Shown: positions 33,658 through 41,308 of the stretch, one piece after another | Layout: each line of letters begins with the position of its first letter | How positions within the stretch are numbered: the stretch's first letter is position 1 | NCBI GenBank assembly: GCA_036307825.1 | Contig: JAXJWW010000042.1 | Span: 47,116 to 111,115, forward strand | From: RGIG9060 sp036307825 | GTDB lineage: Bacteria; Spirochaetota; Spirochaetia; Treponematales; Treponemataceae | Reading direction: 5' to 3' | Length of the DNA: 64,000 nt | The notes under the pieces: generated by a model | Databases searched by the model: none | Seen by the model: the letters and a program-made list of their open reading frames with translations, nothing else | What the model was told of the DNA's origin: nothing | Translations under genes and position numbers: made by a program

Positions 33658-34842
33658 ATGTTTAGTTTTTTGCTTTCACTAATTTATCTTGCTTTTATCA
33701 GTTTAGGACTTCCAGATGCACTTTTAGGTTCAGCATGGCCAATTATGCATGGTGAATTAAATGTTCCAATTTCTTATGCTGGATTTATTTCAATGATTAT
33801 AGCCGGTGGAACAATAATTTCAAGTTTTTTTAGTGATAGAATAATTAAAAAGATTGGAACAGGCCTTGTTACTGCAATAAGTGTTGGAATGACAGCCTTT
33901 GCTCTTTTAGGTTTTTCTATTTCAACAAAATTTTGGATGCTTTGTCTTTTCAGTATTCCCTACGGATTAGGCGCAGGTTCTGTAGATGCTGCTTTGAATA
34001 ATTTTGTTGCACTTCATTACAAAGCTCGACATATGAGTTGGCTTCATTGTTTTTGGGGAATTGGTGCAACATTAGGTCCTGTAATTATGGGACAATGTTT
34101 GATAAATCAAAATTCTTGGACTTTAGGATATGTTGTTGTAAGTTTAATTCAAATTGGGCTAACAATATTTTTATTTTGTTCACTTTCAATTTGGAAAAAA
34201 GCAAGAAAAACTACTGAAGAACAAAAAGAGGAAATATCAAAATCTTTATCTTTAAAAGAATTGATAAATTTGCCAAAAGCAAAATCAGCCTTAGTCGGTT
34301 TTTTTTGTTATTGCGCTTTAGAATCTAGTGCAGGATTGTGGGGTGCAAGTTATATGGTTTTAGAAAGAAATATTCAACCAGAAATTGCTGCAAAGTGGAT
34401 TTCAACTTTTTATTTTGGAATCACAATTGGAAGATTTTTAAGCGGGTTTATAACTTTAAAACTTTCATCACAAAATATGGTTAGACTTGGACAGTTCGTT
34501 CTTTTATTAGGTGTTATTATAATCTTATTACCAACATCAATAAATTTTCTTTTAGTAGTTGGATTTTTATTTATTGGTTTAGGTTGTGCTCCAATTTATC
34601 CAAGTATGCTTCATTCAACTCCAGAAAATTTTGGGAAGGATGTTTCTCAATCTATAATGGGAAAACAAATGGCTTCTGCTTATGTAGGTTCTACTTTTAT
34701 GCCTCCTGTTGTGGGTTTCCTTGTGGATAATTTATCTCCAAAATTATTTCCTTTTATTTTATTTTTAATTTTAGTTTTGATGTTTTTTATGACAGAAAGG
34801 CTTTACAAATTTTCTTCCAAAAAATTAAATAGTTCAAAGTAA
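33658..34842 (+). CDS. Major facilitator superfamily transporter
   Basis: 394 residues with 12 predicted helices. The N-terminal SLGLPDALLGSAWPIMHGEL and the MFS loop motif around FFSDRIIKKIGTGLVTAISV are visible, with GAGSVDAALNNFVALHYKARHM and SWLHCFWGIGATLGP as in sugar-type permeases of the FHS/fucose-permease branch. Substrate unknown. A TTGACA-like -35 at about 33623 lies just upstream; the leader is very short. The 3' end overlaps the convergent hydrolase gene by 40 bases. Confidence 0.85.
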   Translation: MFSFLLSLIYLAFISLGLPDALLGSAWPIMHGELNVPISYAGFISMIIAGGTIISSFFSDRIIKKIGTGLVTAISVGMTAFALLGFSISTKFWMLCLFSIPYGLGAGSVDAALNNFVALHYKARHMSWLHCFWGIGATLGPVIMGQCLINQNSWTLGYVVVSLIQIGLTIFLFCSLSIWKKARKTTEEQKEEISKSLSLKELINLPKAKSALVGFFCYCALESSAGLWGASYMVLERNIQPEIAAKWISTFYFGITIGRFLSGFITLKLSSQNMVRLGQFVLLLGVIIILLPTSINFLLVVGFLFIGLGCAPIYPSMLHSTPENFGKDVSQSIMGKQMASAYVGSTFMPPVVGFLVDNLSPKLFPFILFLILVLMFFMTERLYKFSSKKLNSSK

Positions 34843-35918
34843 TAAGCTTGTAAAAAATCTTCTTTGCTATTAAATGTATCGTGTTCTACTTGTGGCATAA
34901 AAATTATTTTTGTATTTTCTGTTCTTCTAGCAAATTTGTCTTGTGCCTTTGGGCTTACTAAATTATCTTTTTCTGCTTGAACAATTAAAATTGGAATATT
35001 TATTTTTTTCAACTGTTTTGGCTTAAAAATATTACCTGTTGCTTCCAAAGCTGCATTTACCCAAGAAAAAGTTGCTCCGTTTGTTTGATAGTAAATATTT
35101 TCGTTTCGTAAGTCTGAAACATATAGATATCTTGCTTTTGATTTTGTAGAAGATTTTTTTATTTCTACTTTTTCATTTGGGATAAATTCTTGATGGTCAA
35201 AAGCAAAGGATGCACCCTTGTTAAATCCTATTGCTGCATTTACAAATGCTTTTACAATTGGTTTGGGAATGCCTAAAAGATTTATTCCCATCATTGGTGC
35301 GTTCAAAATTGCTGCATCAAAATATTCTGGATATTCTTCAATTAGTAATGAGCCTACACAACCTCCCATAGAATGCGCAAAAAGAAAAATCGGTTTATTT
35401 TCAGAATTAGGAAGTAGAATTTTGTTGTAAATTAAAGAAGCATCATCGATGTAAGTTTTAAAATCGTCAATGTGAACTTTTGACAAACTATCTTTTATTT
35501 CTCGTGAAGAAAATCCATGTCCTCGTTGGTCATATCGAACAATGTTGTACCCTTGTGTCAAAAAATAATATGTGATTTCATCAAATTTTCTTGTAAAACT
35601 GGTAAAGCCATGAATTAACAAAATTGTTCCTTTACTTTCTGGAAGAAAAAAAGTTTCGTAGTAAAGTTGATTATTATCGGGTGTTTCAATAAAACCGGTT
35701 TTTATATTGGAATCTAAAAAGGGCAGTGCAACATTTTGCATTTGAATAAAAAAAATTTCGTCTTTGAAAATATTAAGATTTTTATTATTTTTTTCATAAT
35801 CTATTGTTACTTTGTTAAATGGTTTACTTGCAAAACAAGAACAAAAAGTAAAAAAGACAAAAAATGAAAGAAAAATTTTTTTGTAGAATTTTATAAAAAG
35901 ATGAGATATAAATAACAT
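34803..35918 (-). CDS. Alpha/beta hydrolase, lysophospholipase-like, probable lipoprotein
   Basis: 371 residues. Start at ATG 35918, which has GAGG five bases before it (the longer frame starts at 35948). The N-terminus has a basic region then a hydrophobic stretch (FLSFFVFFTFCSC) ending in a lipobox-like FCSC. Hydrolase features: LLIHGFTSFTRKFDE (oxyanion loop), YDQRGHGFSS, nucleophile elbow FAHSMGGCVGS, Asp in QAEKDNLVSPKA and His in PQVEHDTF. Substrate probably lipids or esters at the cell surface (inference). Confidence 0.88.
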   Translation of the reverse strand: MLFISHLFIKFYKKIFLSFFVFFTFCSCFASKPFNKVTIDYEKNNKNLNIFKDEIFFIQMQNVALPFLDSNIKTGFIETPDNNQLYYETFFLPESKGTILLIHGFTSFTRKFDEITYYFLTQGYNIVRYDQRGHGFSSREIKDSLSKVHIDDFKTYIDDASLIYNKILLPNSENKPIFLFAHSMGGCVGSLLIEEYPEYFDAAILNAPMMGINLLGIPKPIVKAFVNAAIGFNKGASFAFDHQEFIPNEKVEIKKSSTKSKARYLYVSDLRNENIYYQTNGATFSWVNAALEATGNIFKPKQLKKINIPILIVQAEKDNLVSPKAQDKFARRTENTKIIFMPQVEHDTFNSKEDFLQAYYFELFNFLEENL

Positions 35919-36005
35919 ATTATCCTCGATAAAAAAGTTTAAAGACAAATAAATCTATGTCTTTGTACTCTAAGGATAATGTATAAAAAATGAAATTTCA
36001 AAAAA

Positions 36006-36078
36006 AGCCAACTGTCGGACTCGAACCGACTACCTGCACGTTACGAGGGTGCTGCTCTGCCCGGTGAGCTAAGTTGGC
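36006..36078 (-). tRNA. tRNA-Thr (anticodon CGT)
   Basis: A full cloverleaf can be drawn on the minus strand: acceptor GCCAACT/AGTTGGC, D arm GCTC/GAGC, anticodon loop CTCGTAA giving anticodon CGT (reads ACG), T arm GTCGG-TTCGAGT-CCGAC. The anticodon stem has a C-C mismatch at 31-39. CCA is not encoded; U follows as discriminator. Confidence 0.93.
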
Positions 36079-36099
36079 AATATCTACTTAATTGAAAAA

Positions 36100-37353
36100 T
36101 TATCTTTGTTGACATCGAGAATCTACAAAGCGTTTCATATCACTAATATTATTTACGATTATATAGTTTGTATAAATTTCTATTTTGTGTTTTTCCACAA
36201 ATTTGTTTAACTCATCTCTAACTTGATTTATAGTAAGTCCTGACCAATGTGCAACATCTTGGATTGTAAGATTAAATCGTCTGGTGCGCTCATTTGGGTT
36301 TGGACAAGGATTCATTTCATCAAACATAAGGAAAACATCACCGATTCTTGCTTGTGGATCAGCAATAACCAAAGTTCTAATACGACGCTTTTGATCGTAA
36401 ATTCTTTTACAGAAAAGTTTGATAAGAATCATTGCAATTTGTGGATTTCCTGTAATTAAAAGTTCAAAGTTTTGTTTGTTAAATTCTAAAACTTCAACTT
36501 TATCAATAGCTACACAAGTTGCAGAGCGAGGTGTATTTTCAAGGATTGCCATTTCGCCAAAAAATTCACCTGGCATAAGAATATCTAAGTTTTTCTTTTT
36601 GTTATTTACGCATTTTACAAGTTGAACTCGACCTGTTTGAATCAAGTAAAAACAATCACCAGGTTCGTATTCAGAAATAATTACAGAACCTGCTTCAAAA
36701 GTTTTTGCAAAACGAGAGAATGCTGGTAGAGAAAATTGTTTCAATCCACTTGGAACTGGCGGTGGAAGAACAGTATCATCATTAAATTTATATGGATTCT
36801 GTTTTGTTAATTCCTGAACTTCTAATCGTTTTTTTGATGCTAGATAAAGCTGTTTCATTGTGTTTGTATTTGGAGCACTTGGATATCGTGTAAAAAACTT
36901 AAGACAAACATCACAACAAGCTTTGTTTTGATTATCTTCATAAAAACATTGAGCAACAGATTGCATTCCTGAGAAAGGATTTATTTCTTCATGACTGTTC
37001 AAAATTGATTCAGTTTTTTTATGGATATTTCTCAATTGTTTTGAGAAAACCTTTAGCATTTTTAAAATAACTGATTTATTTGTACTAAAAAGTTGTTCAA
37101 ATTCTGAAAGAGACATTGCAACTGTAACTGAATCTGCAAGAACTGTTGCTGTTTCTTCTCGAGGGAAATGACCGAAAGCAGATTTTACACCAAAAAATTC
37201 ACCTTCGCGGATGTGTTCTACAACATTTGCACCAGTTTCAATATCAACACTTGAGAGTAAAATATAGCCTTTTTGTAAAATAAAAATGCGTTCATCTCTA
37301 TCACCTGAAAAATAAATGATAGAACCTTTTGTATATTGTATTGTCTTTGGCAT
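36100..37353 (-). CDS. Crp/Fnr-type regulator with two cyclic-nucleotide-binding domains
   Basis: 417 residues. Two cNMP-binding beta-barrels: residues 1-110 (GSIIYFSGDRDERIFILQKG, REGEFFGVKSAFG) and about 215-330 (GSVIISEYEPGDCFYLIQTG, MPGEFFGEMAILENTPRSATCVA). The second has the fuller phosphate-binding cassette. Between them lies a Cys-containing helical linker, and at the C-terminus a winged HTH (FNLTIQDVAHWSGLTINQVR). Tandem cNMP domains with one HTH differ from one-domain Crp. The gene is preceded by tRNA-Thr on the same strand, 21 bases downstream of its stop. Confidence 0.88.
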   Translation of the reverse strand: MPKTIQYTKGSIIYFSGDRDERIFILQKGYILLSSVDIETGANVVEHIREGEFFGVKSAFGHFPREETATVLADSVTVAMSLSEFEQLFSTNKSVILKMLKVFSKQLRNIHKKTESILNSHEEINPFSGMQSVAQCFYEDNQNKACCDVCLKFFTRYPSAPNTNTMKQLYLASKKRLEVQELTKQNPYKFNDDTVLPPPVPSGLKQFSLPAFSRFAKTFEAGSVIISEYEPGDCFYLIQTGRVQLVKCVNNKKKNLDILMPGEFFGEMAILENTPRSATCVAIDKVEVLEFNKQNFELLITGNPQIAMILIKLFCKRIYDQKRRIRTLVIADPQARIGDVFLMFDEMNPCPNPNERTRRFNLTIQDVAHWSGLTINQVRDELNKFVEKHKIEIYTNYIIVNNISDMKRFVDSRCQQR

Positions 37354-37429
37354 ATTTTACTCCATAAGAAATAGATAAACTTTAATATTATTCTATCATA
37401 AATAATCAAAATATGCTATCCTTTTTATA

Positions 37430-38278
37430 ATGATAGATTTACATACGCATTCAAATTGTTCAGATGGAGATTTATCGCCTGAAGAGCTTGTTGAATATGC
37501 TTATAAAAAGAAAATTGAAGTTTTAGCCTTAACAGACCACGATACAATTTCTGGACTTGAAAGAGCCAGTGCTCATGCACAAAAATTAGGAATTGATTTT
37601 GTAAAAGGAATTGAACTTGGAATTGAATGGCCCTCTGGAGAATTTCATCTTTTAGGGTATGGACTTTCTAAAGTTTCACAGAGTTTACTAGATTTGATTG
37701 AAACCTTGCAAAAAAATCGTGAAGAAAGAAATTTACGAATTGTAGAAAAGTTAAAAGAAATAGAAGTTTTTACATCTCTTGAAGAATTATACGAAATTTT
37801 TAATACAAAAAATATTTGTCGGCCTCATATTGCTGATTTTTTGGTTTCTAAAAAAAAGGTGAAAACTCGACAAAAAGCCTTTGATTTATATCTTGCAAAA
37901 GGTAGACCAATTTATGAAAAAAAAGTTGGAATGAATCTAGATGTTGCAATTCAAGCAATAAAAGATTCTGAAGGAATTCCTGTTTTAGCTCATCCTTTAT
38001 CACTTTATGTTTCTTGGGGAAAAATTGAAGGCGTATTAACTGATTTGAAGGAACGAGGAATTTGTGGTCTTGAAGCATGGCATTCTGGAGTTCGATTAAG
38101 TGAAGCAAAACGCCTTGAAGAACTTGCTAGAAAACTTGGATTTTTTGTTACAGCAGGAAGTGATTTTCATGGGGAAAAGGTGAGAGCTGATAGAAAAATC
38201 GGACATACGGCAGGTGGATTAAAAATTGATTCTCGTTTTTGGCAAGATGAATTATCTGTTCAGTTAAAAAATATTTAA
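37430..38278 (+). CDS. PHP-domain phosphoesterase (nucleoside-3',5'-bisphosphate phosphatase/5'-3' RNase type)
   Basis: 282 residues. Metal-binding PHP motifs: MIDLHTHSNCSDGDLSP (His5, His7, Asp12), LALTDHDTISG, FVKGIELGIEW, PVLAHPLSLY and TAGSDFHGEKV. This set and length match YciV/TrpH-type enzymes, which remove phosphate from pAp-like nucleotides or degrade short 5' ends of RNA. It is divergent from the Crp-like gene and 76 bases before comM. Confidence 0.9.
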   Translation: MIDLHTHSNCSDGDLSPEELVEYAYKKKIEVLALTDHDTISGLERASAHAQKLGIDFVKGIELGIEWPSGEFHLLGYGLSKVSQSLLDLIETLQKNREERNLRIVEKLKEIEVFTSLEELYEIFNTKNICRPHIADFLVSKKKVKTRQKAFDLYLAKGRPIYEKKVGMNLDVAIQAIKDSEGIPVLAHPLSLYVSWGKIEGVLTDLKERGICGLEAWHSGVRLSEAKRLEELARKLGFFVTAGSDFHGEKVRADRKIGHTAGGLKIDSRFWQDELSVQLKNI

Positions 38279-38354
38279 AATTTTTCTTAAAAAACATCAA
38301 ATTTTTCATTTTTTTAATGATAATAACTATGTAGTTTTTCTTGAGCGGAGGAAT

Positions 38355-39917
38355 ATGAACATAGTTAGTTTTTCACCTTTTGGTTACGAAGGAAACATAG
38401 TTTCTGTAGAAGTGGATTTGCGTCGGGGAATTCCCGCCGTTGACTTAGTAGGTTTAGCTGATAACGCAGTAAAAGAGGCACGAGAACGAATGCGGTCAGC
38501 AATAATCAATTCTGGATTCGATTTTCCAAAAGAGCGAGTTCTTATAAGTTTGTCACCTGCAGACTTAAAAAAAGAAGGGGCGGGATTTGATTTAGCCATA
38601 GCATTAGCAGTAATGATTAATCCAATAAATGAAAAATTAGTTGATAAAACTGTTCTTGTTATGGGTGAGTTAGAACTTTCTGGAAATTTACGACCAGTTA
38701 GAGGAATTCACGCTGCAGTTTCTACTGCAATTTCTTTGGGTATAAAAACTTGTATTGTTTGTTCTGAAAATGCTCCAGAAGCTTGTGGAATTAGAGGAAT
38801 GAAAGTCTTATCCTGTAATAACTTAAAAGAGGCATACGATTCAATAACTTCTTTAGGTGATGATTCTGAAGAAATTGAGACAAATGAAAAAATTCAACAA
38901 AAAAATAACTCTGTAGAATTTTTACCTGTAGATTTATCTCAGGATTTTTCTTTAATTAAGGGTTTGCCTTTTTTAGTACGAGGTTTACAAATTGCTGCTA
39001 GTGGAGGGCATAATCTTTTAGCTTATGGACCTCCTGGTTGTGGAAAAACTCTCGCTTTACAAAGATTTTCATCTCTACTTCCATGTCTTGAATCAGAAGA
39101 ATCTTTAAGTGTAACTAGAATTTATAGTTTGGCAGGACTATTGCCTCCTAAATCATCTTTGGTAAAAAAGCGACCTTTTAGAATTCCTCATCAAAGTGCT
39201 AGTTTAGAGGGAATGATTGGCGGAGGAATAAATTGTCGGCCTGGAGAAATTTCTTTGGCTCACAATGGAGTTTTGTTTTTAGATGAGGCGGCAGAATTTA
39301 GAACTTCTGTTTTACAGTCTTTACGAGTTCCAATTGAATCTGGAAAAGTTACTTTAAGTAGAGCAGGACGACATACAGTTTTTCCTGCAGAATTTCAGCT
39401 TTTGATTGCAACAAATCCTTGTCCTTGTGGAAATTTTGGTAGTGATACAAAAATTTGTGTTTGTTCTGCTCATGCTGTGGAACAATATTGGAAAAAATTT
39501 TCAGGTCCTTTATTAGATAGAATGGATATTCGAGTTCCTGTTTTTAATTCTTCAGAAAATATTTTGGCAGAAGACAAGAAACAAGAAAATGAACAAATTT
39601 CTTTTTCTACGGAATTTTTGCGTAAAGAAATTGCAACTGCAATAAAAGTTCAAAAAAGTAGGCAAGGAAAACTAAATGCTCGGCTTTTGCCAGAAGAAAT
39701 AAATTATTATTGCAAATTAGATGAAGAATGCAATGATTTTATGAATTCTCAAATTAAAAAATATGATTTTTCTGCTCGTGGAGTTCATAGTTGTATAAAA
39801 CTTGCAAGAACTATCGCTGATATGCAAGAATCCTATGCAATTCGTCTTGAAGATTTAAAAGAAGCTGTTTCTTATAGGAAAAATGAAGGAGGTATAAATA
39901 GCATTATAGATTTTTGA
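38355..39917 (+). CDS. comM: YifB/ComM-family AAA+ ATPase (Mg-chelatase-like)
   Basis: 520 residues with the three-part ComM layout: an N-terminal Lon-protease-like domain (PAVDLVGLADNAVKEARERM; ISLSPADLKKEG), the AAA+ core with Walker A GPPGCGKT near residue 225 and Walker B VLFLDEAAEF, zinc-loop cysteines in NPCPCGNFGS and CVCSAHAVEQY, and a C-terminal Mg_chelatase_C domain (LPEEINYYCKL, ARGVHSCIKLARTIADM). ComM is a hexameric helicase aiding branch migration in natural transformation in other bacteria. GGAGG precedes the ATG. Confidence 0.95.
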   Translation: MNIVSFSPFGYEGNIVSVEVDLRRGIPAVDLVGLADNAVKEARERMRSAIINSGFDFPKERVLISLSPADLKKEGAGFDLAIALAVMINPINEKLVDKTVLVMGELELSGNLRPVRGIHAAVSTAISLGIKTCIVCSENAPEACGIRGMKVLSCNNLKEAYDSITSLGDDSEEIETNEKIQQKNNSVEFLPVDLSQDFSLIKGLPFLVRGLQIAASGGHNLLAYGPPGCGKTLALQRFSSLLPCLESEESLSVTRIYSLAGLLPPKSSLVKKRPFRIPHQSASLEGMIGGGINCRPGEISLAHNGVLFLDEAAEFRTSVLQSLRVPIESGKVTLSRAGRHTVFPAEFQLLIATNPCPCGNFGSDTKICVCSAHAVEQYWKKFSGPLLDRMDIRVPVFNSSENILAEDKKQENEQISFSTEFLRKEIATAIKVQKSRQGKLNARLLPEEINYYCKLDEECNDFMNSQIKKYDFSARGVHSCIKLARTIADMQESYAIRLEDLKEAVSYRKNEGGINSIIDF

Positions 39918-39943
39918 TAAAATAGTTTTTTCTTTTAAGTTTT

Positions 39944-39988
39944 GCTATACAAAACTGTTTGGGTTTTCAGTTTTGTATAGCTTTTTTT
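39944..39988 (+). terminator. Terminator after comM
   Basis: A perfect 14-bp stem GCTATACAAAACTG/CAGTTTTGTATAGC with a 10-base loop and T7; one of the strongest terminators in the window. Confidence 0.95.
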
Positions 39989-39996
39989 ATAGAAAA

Positions 39997-41307
39997 TTAA
40001 ATTCCAAATCTAAATCCAACACCTACACCTAATCCAGAACCAGCAAAACTTCGAGCAAAGTTTGTAGATTGTGTAGAAATCATAAAGTCAATTTCAAAAA
40101 GACGAAGGTTAAGAGCAATATCTAGTTGCTGAGCAAAAATTGAATCTATGTAAGATGTTGTAAATGCAGGAACAAGAGGACCTAAATATGATTTTGCTGT
40201 GATACTATAATCAAATCCAAATCCAAGTAAATTTTTTAGAGTAAAATCTGCAAATTTAAATTGAATCATTGGTGAAATTACTAATATGTTTGAATTAAAA
40301 ATTTTCCAATTTGCATTAAATCCAATTTTAAAAGGTCTAACAAGTTTTATTGCGTCTTCCTCAGTAGCGATATTATCTGAAAGTTCGTAATTAAAATTAC
40401 TTGTGTCTACTGTACCATTCTCAATAAATTGATTTAAGATTCCTTCCATTGTAAAATCTAAAGTTGCTGTGTACTTATTTGTGCAAGATAAGTTTGCTGG
40501 TACAATTGGAACATGTGTTAAAAATGCACCTACCTCAAGATTTTCAAAAAGTTTGTATCCTGCGTAAATAGAAATATCAAATCCACCATGAGCAAAAGCA
40601 TCTGTAATCATATTTGCTGAAAATTCACCTAGATTATTTAATGGTAAGGCACTATAAACAGATGCAGTTGTATTTCCTTTAGCAGAAATTTTACCATCTT
40701 CATTAATAACAGAAGTAACTGTTGCAGATGTATATGGCACATAGAAAACTGGAATATAATAGGATGGAGTAGCCTTTATTGTGAGTTTGCTAATTGGAAT
40801 TTCTAAACTAAATGAATTTTCTTCATAAACGCTAACACCAACTCCTGCCCCAATAGAAAATTCTTCGTCAAGTTCGTTTCCATTAGCAAGAAAGTTTATT
40901 AAACCTTTTTCTAGAGCAAAGTTTACATTAGATTGTACATCAGTAAAAAAACTAGTTCTAAAAATACTTGTGTTGATATTCATAAAAAAATCTGCATCAA
41001 CATTTGCGTTTAATCCTAAACCACCTTTTCCAATACCATTATTTATGTCATCCATATTGATAATAATTTCTTCTTTTAAGAAATCTGAAATATGGAAATA
41101 GTTATTAGAAAGACCTACAGTTGCGTCAAATCCAATTTCAAAATATCTATCCCAAAATCGTTTTTTTTCTTTTTTAGGTTCTTGTGTACTTTCGTCGTTA
41201 GAAAATAAACCTCTTTCATCATTTTGTATATCAGAATCTTGTGCAAAAATATTTAGAGTAAACAATAAAACTAAAAGTAGGGCAAAAAATTTCTTTATAT
41301 TTTTCAT
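39997..41307 (-). CDS. Outer-membrane beta-barrel-like protein
   Basis: 436 residues with a Sec signal peptide (KKFFALLLVLLFTLNIFAQ, cleavage after FAQ or FA). After an acidic, Lys-rich linker, alternating hydrophobic/polar strands continue to a terminal strand GLGVGVGFRFGI, as in spirochaete beta-barrel proteins. No named family. Its start follows the stop of the 965-residue lipoprotein gene by one base, so the two are clearly an operon and may form an outer-membrane assembly (inference). Confidence 0.75.
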   Translation of the reverse strand: MKNIKKFFALLLVLLFTLNIFAQDSDIQNDERGLFSNDESTQEPKKEKKRFWDRYFEIGFDATVGLSNNYFHISDFLKEEIIINMDDINNGIGKGGLGLNANVDADFFMNINTSIFRTSFFTDVQSNVNFALEKGLINFLANGNELDEEFSIGAGVGVSVYEENSFSLEIPISKLTIKATPSYYIPVFYVPYTSATVTSVINEDGKISAKGNTTASVYSALPLNNLGEFSANMITDAFAHGGFDISIYAGYKLFENLEVGAFLTHVPIVPANLSCTNKYTATLDFTMEGILNQFIENGTVDTSNFNYELSDNIATEEDAIKLVRPFKIGFNANWKIFNSNILVISPMIQFKFADFTLKNLLGFGFDYSITAKSYLGPLVPAFTTSYIDSIFAQQLDIALNLRLFEIDFMISTQSTNFARSFAGSGLGVGVGFRFGI

Positions 41308-41308
41308 A

